This document shows, one piece after another, positions 63,084-64,000 of a stretch of DNA of 64,000 nucleotides. How positions within the stretch are numbered: the stretch's first letter is position 1; the number at the start of each line of letters is the position of its first letter. The position numbers were made by a program, and so were the translations under genes. This DNA comes from Luteimicrobium sp049844995 (GTDB lineage Bacteria > Actinomycetota > Actinomycetes > Actinomycetales > Cellulomonadaceae), in NCBI RefSeq assembly GCF_049844995.1, contig NZ_JBNCMC010000002.1:310001-374000 (forward strand). Direction: 5' to 3'. The notes beneath the pieces are model-generated. The model was given only the letters and a program-made list of their open reading frames with translations. It searched no databases and had not been told where the DNA came from.

Positions 63084-64000
63084 TCAGGCGACCGGCGTGC
63101 GCTCACCGCTCGGCGCGTCGGCGTCGCCGCGCTTCGGAGCGGGCCTGGAGTCCACGCCCGCCTCCTTGCGCTGCTCGGCCGTGATGGGCGCGGGCGCGCC
63201 GGTGAGCGGGTCGTAGCCGCCGCCCGACTTCGGGAACGCGATGACGTCGCGGATCGACTCGGAGTCCGTGAGGAGCGCGACGATCCGGTCCCAGCCGAAC
63301 GCGATGCCGCCGTGCGGCGGGGCGCCGAACTGGAACGCGTCGAGGAGGAAGCCGAACTTCTCCTGCGCCTGCGCCTCGTCGATGCCCATGACCTGGAAGA
63401 CGCGCTCCTGCACGTCGCGGCGGTGGATACGGATCGAGCCGCCGCCGATCTCGTTGCCGTTGCAGACGATGTCGTAGGCGTAGGCGAGGGCCTCGCCGGG
63501 GTTCTGCTCGAACGTGTCGATCCAGTCCGGCGTCGGGCTCGTGAACGCGTGGTGCACGGCCGTCCACGCGCCCTCGCCCACGGCGACGTCGTCGTCCTCG
63601 CCGGTCGGCTTGAACAGCGGGGCGTCGACGACCCAGACGAACGCCCAGGTGCCCTCCTCGATCATCCCGGTGCGCTTCGCGATCTCGAGGCGCGCGGCGC
63701 CCAGGAGCTCGCGGGACTGCGTGACCTTGCCGGCCGCGAAGAAGACGGCGTCACCCGGGTTGGCGCCGGTCGCCTCGCGGAGCCCGTCGCGCTCGGCGTC
63801 GGACAGGTTCTTGGCCACCGGGCCGCCGAGCGTGCCGTCGTCGGCGAACGTGACGTACGCGAGGCCCTTGGCCCCGCGCTGCTTGGCCCACTCCTGCCAC
63901 GCGTCGAACTGGCGACGCGGCTGCGACGCCCCGCCCGGCATGACGACGGCGCCCACGTACGGCGCCTGGAAGACGCGGAACGGGGTGTCCTTGAAGTAGT
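63084..64000 (-). CDS. aspS: Aspartyl-tRNA synthetase, C-terminal part (cut by window edge)
   Basis: About 305 residues are present, reading in from the edge as YFKDTPFRVFQAPYVGAVVM. They include the end of the bacterial GAD insertion domain and the catalytic core: WVVDAPLFKP, WTAVHHAFTSPTPD (motif 2 region), IGGGSIRIHRRDVQERVFQV and the motif 3 GGIAFGWDRIVALL. The Arg/Asp-rich tail ends SGERTPVA. The true start lies beyond 64000. It charges tRNA with aspartate; whether it also serves tRNA-Asn cannot be told from this part. Confidence 0.95.
   Translation of the reverse strand, partial: YFKDTPFRVFQAPYVGAVVMPGGASQPRRQFDAWQEWAKQRGAKGLAYVTFADDGTLGGPVAKNLSDAERDGLREATGANPGDAVFFAAGKVTQSRELLGAARLEIAKRTGMIEEGTWAFVWVVDAPLFKPTGEDDDVAVGEGAWTAVHHAFTSPTPDWIDTFEQNPGEALAYAYDIVCNGNEIGGGSIRIHRRDVQERVFQVMGIDEAQAQEKFGFLLDAFQFGAPPHGGIAFGWDRIVALLTDSESIRDVIAFPKSGGGYDPLTGAPAPITAEQRKEAGVDSRPAPKRGDADAPSGERTPVA

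Noticed and set aside
58640..63106. A 1488-codon minus-strand open frame across rarA, MMPL and globin genes.
   Set aside because: Low-complexity Glu/Arg/Gly translation, shadow of the MMPL and rarA coding frames.

Overview
The window is about 64 kb of very GC-rich chromosome from a high-GC Gram-positive actinobacterium. The gene content and the form of individual proteins fit Micrococcales, possibly something close to Cellulomonas. Pointers are the mihF-type integration host factor, the cysteine-free form of ribosomal protein S4, an actinobacterial PriA with no Walker A motif, the GarA/FtsR/DUF151/MerR cluster, and long runs of gene order shared with Mycobacterium tuberculosis. The genus is an inference. 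No tRNA, rRNA, insertion sequence, phage or CRISPR was seen. Almost all of the window is housekeeping chromosome.

Layout. (1) 1-1810: the N-terminus of a cation P-type ATPase and a secreted alkaline phosphatase. (2) 1941-8469, minus strand: an MBL-fold hydrolase, then the conserved block merR, DUF151 nuclease, ftsR-like merR, garA-like FHA gene, DUF881, small basic protein, DUF881, pgsA. This is the Rv1822-Rv1830 order of M. tuberculosis without gcvH. (3) 8503-12342: a DEAD-box helicase with a long leader, then hisE-hisG-PH protein. (4) 12419-16192: a riboflavin operon ribD-ribE-ribBA-ribH behind an FMN riboswitch. (5) 16258-31207: rpe, rsmB, fmt, priA, metK, coaBC, rpoZ, gmk, mihF on the minus strand. 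Inserted among them are a TetR gene with a membrane protein, pdxY, a divergent BenE/XRE-cupin pair, a HAD phosphatase and a pterin dehydratase-VOC fusion. (6) 31263-41252: a tyrosine phosphatase and the overlapping pyr operon pyrR-pyrB-pyrC-PH protein-carA-carB-pyrF. (7) 41305-44439: nusB, efp, a SatD-like regulator with a membrane partner, aroQ. (8) 44473-47758, plus strand: a transporter, hydrolase and glycerophosphodiesterase operon. (9) 47814-54162: aroB, aroK, aroC, a frameshifted prepilin peptidase, aroE, mltG, ruvX. (10) 54159-64000: alaS, two small membrane proteins, rpsD, rarA, an MMPL transporter, a truncated haemoglobin and the C-terminal part of aspS.

Two organising features stand out. 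Genes within operons are very often joined by 4-bp ATGA or GTGA stop/start overlaps. In addition, at least 15 start codons lie exactly 6 or 7 nt after a TANNNT -10 box, the signature of leaderless transcripts. The most notable regulatory sites are the mutually exclusive divergent leaderless promoters of the BenE transporter and its XRE regulator, the fully readable promoter of the SatD-like gene lying inside operator-like repeats, paired dyads upstream of the second merR gene, and a related sequence found in two convergent intergenic gaps. I see no clear evidence of a wholly new multi-gene system. The best leads are those regulatory sites and the broken prepilin peptidase gene.
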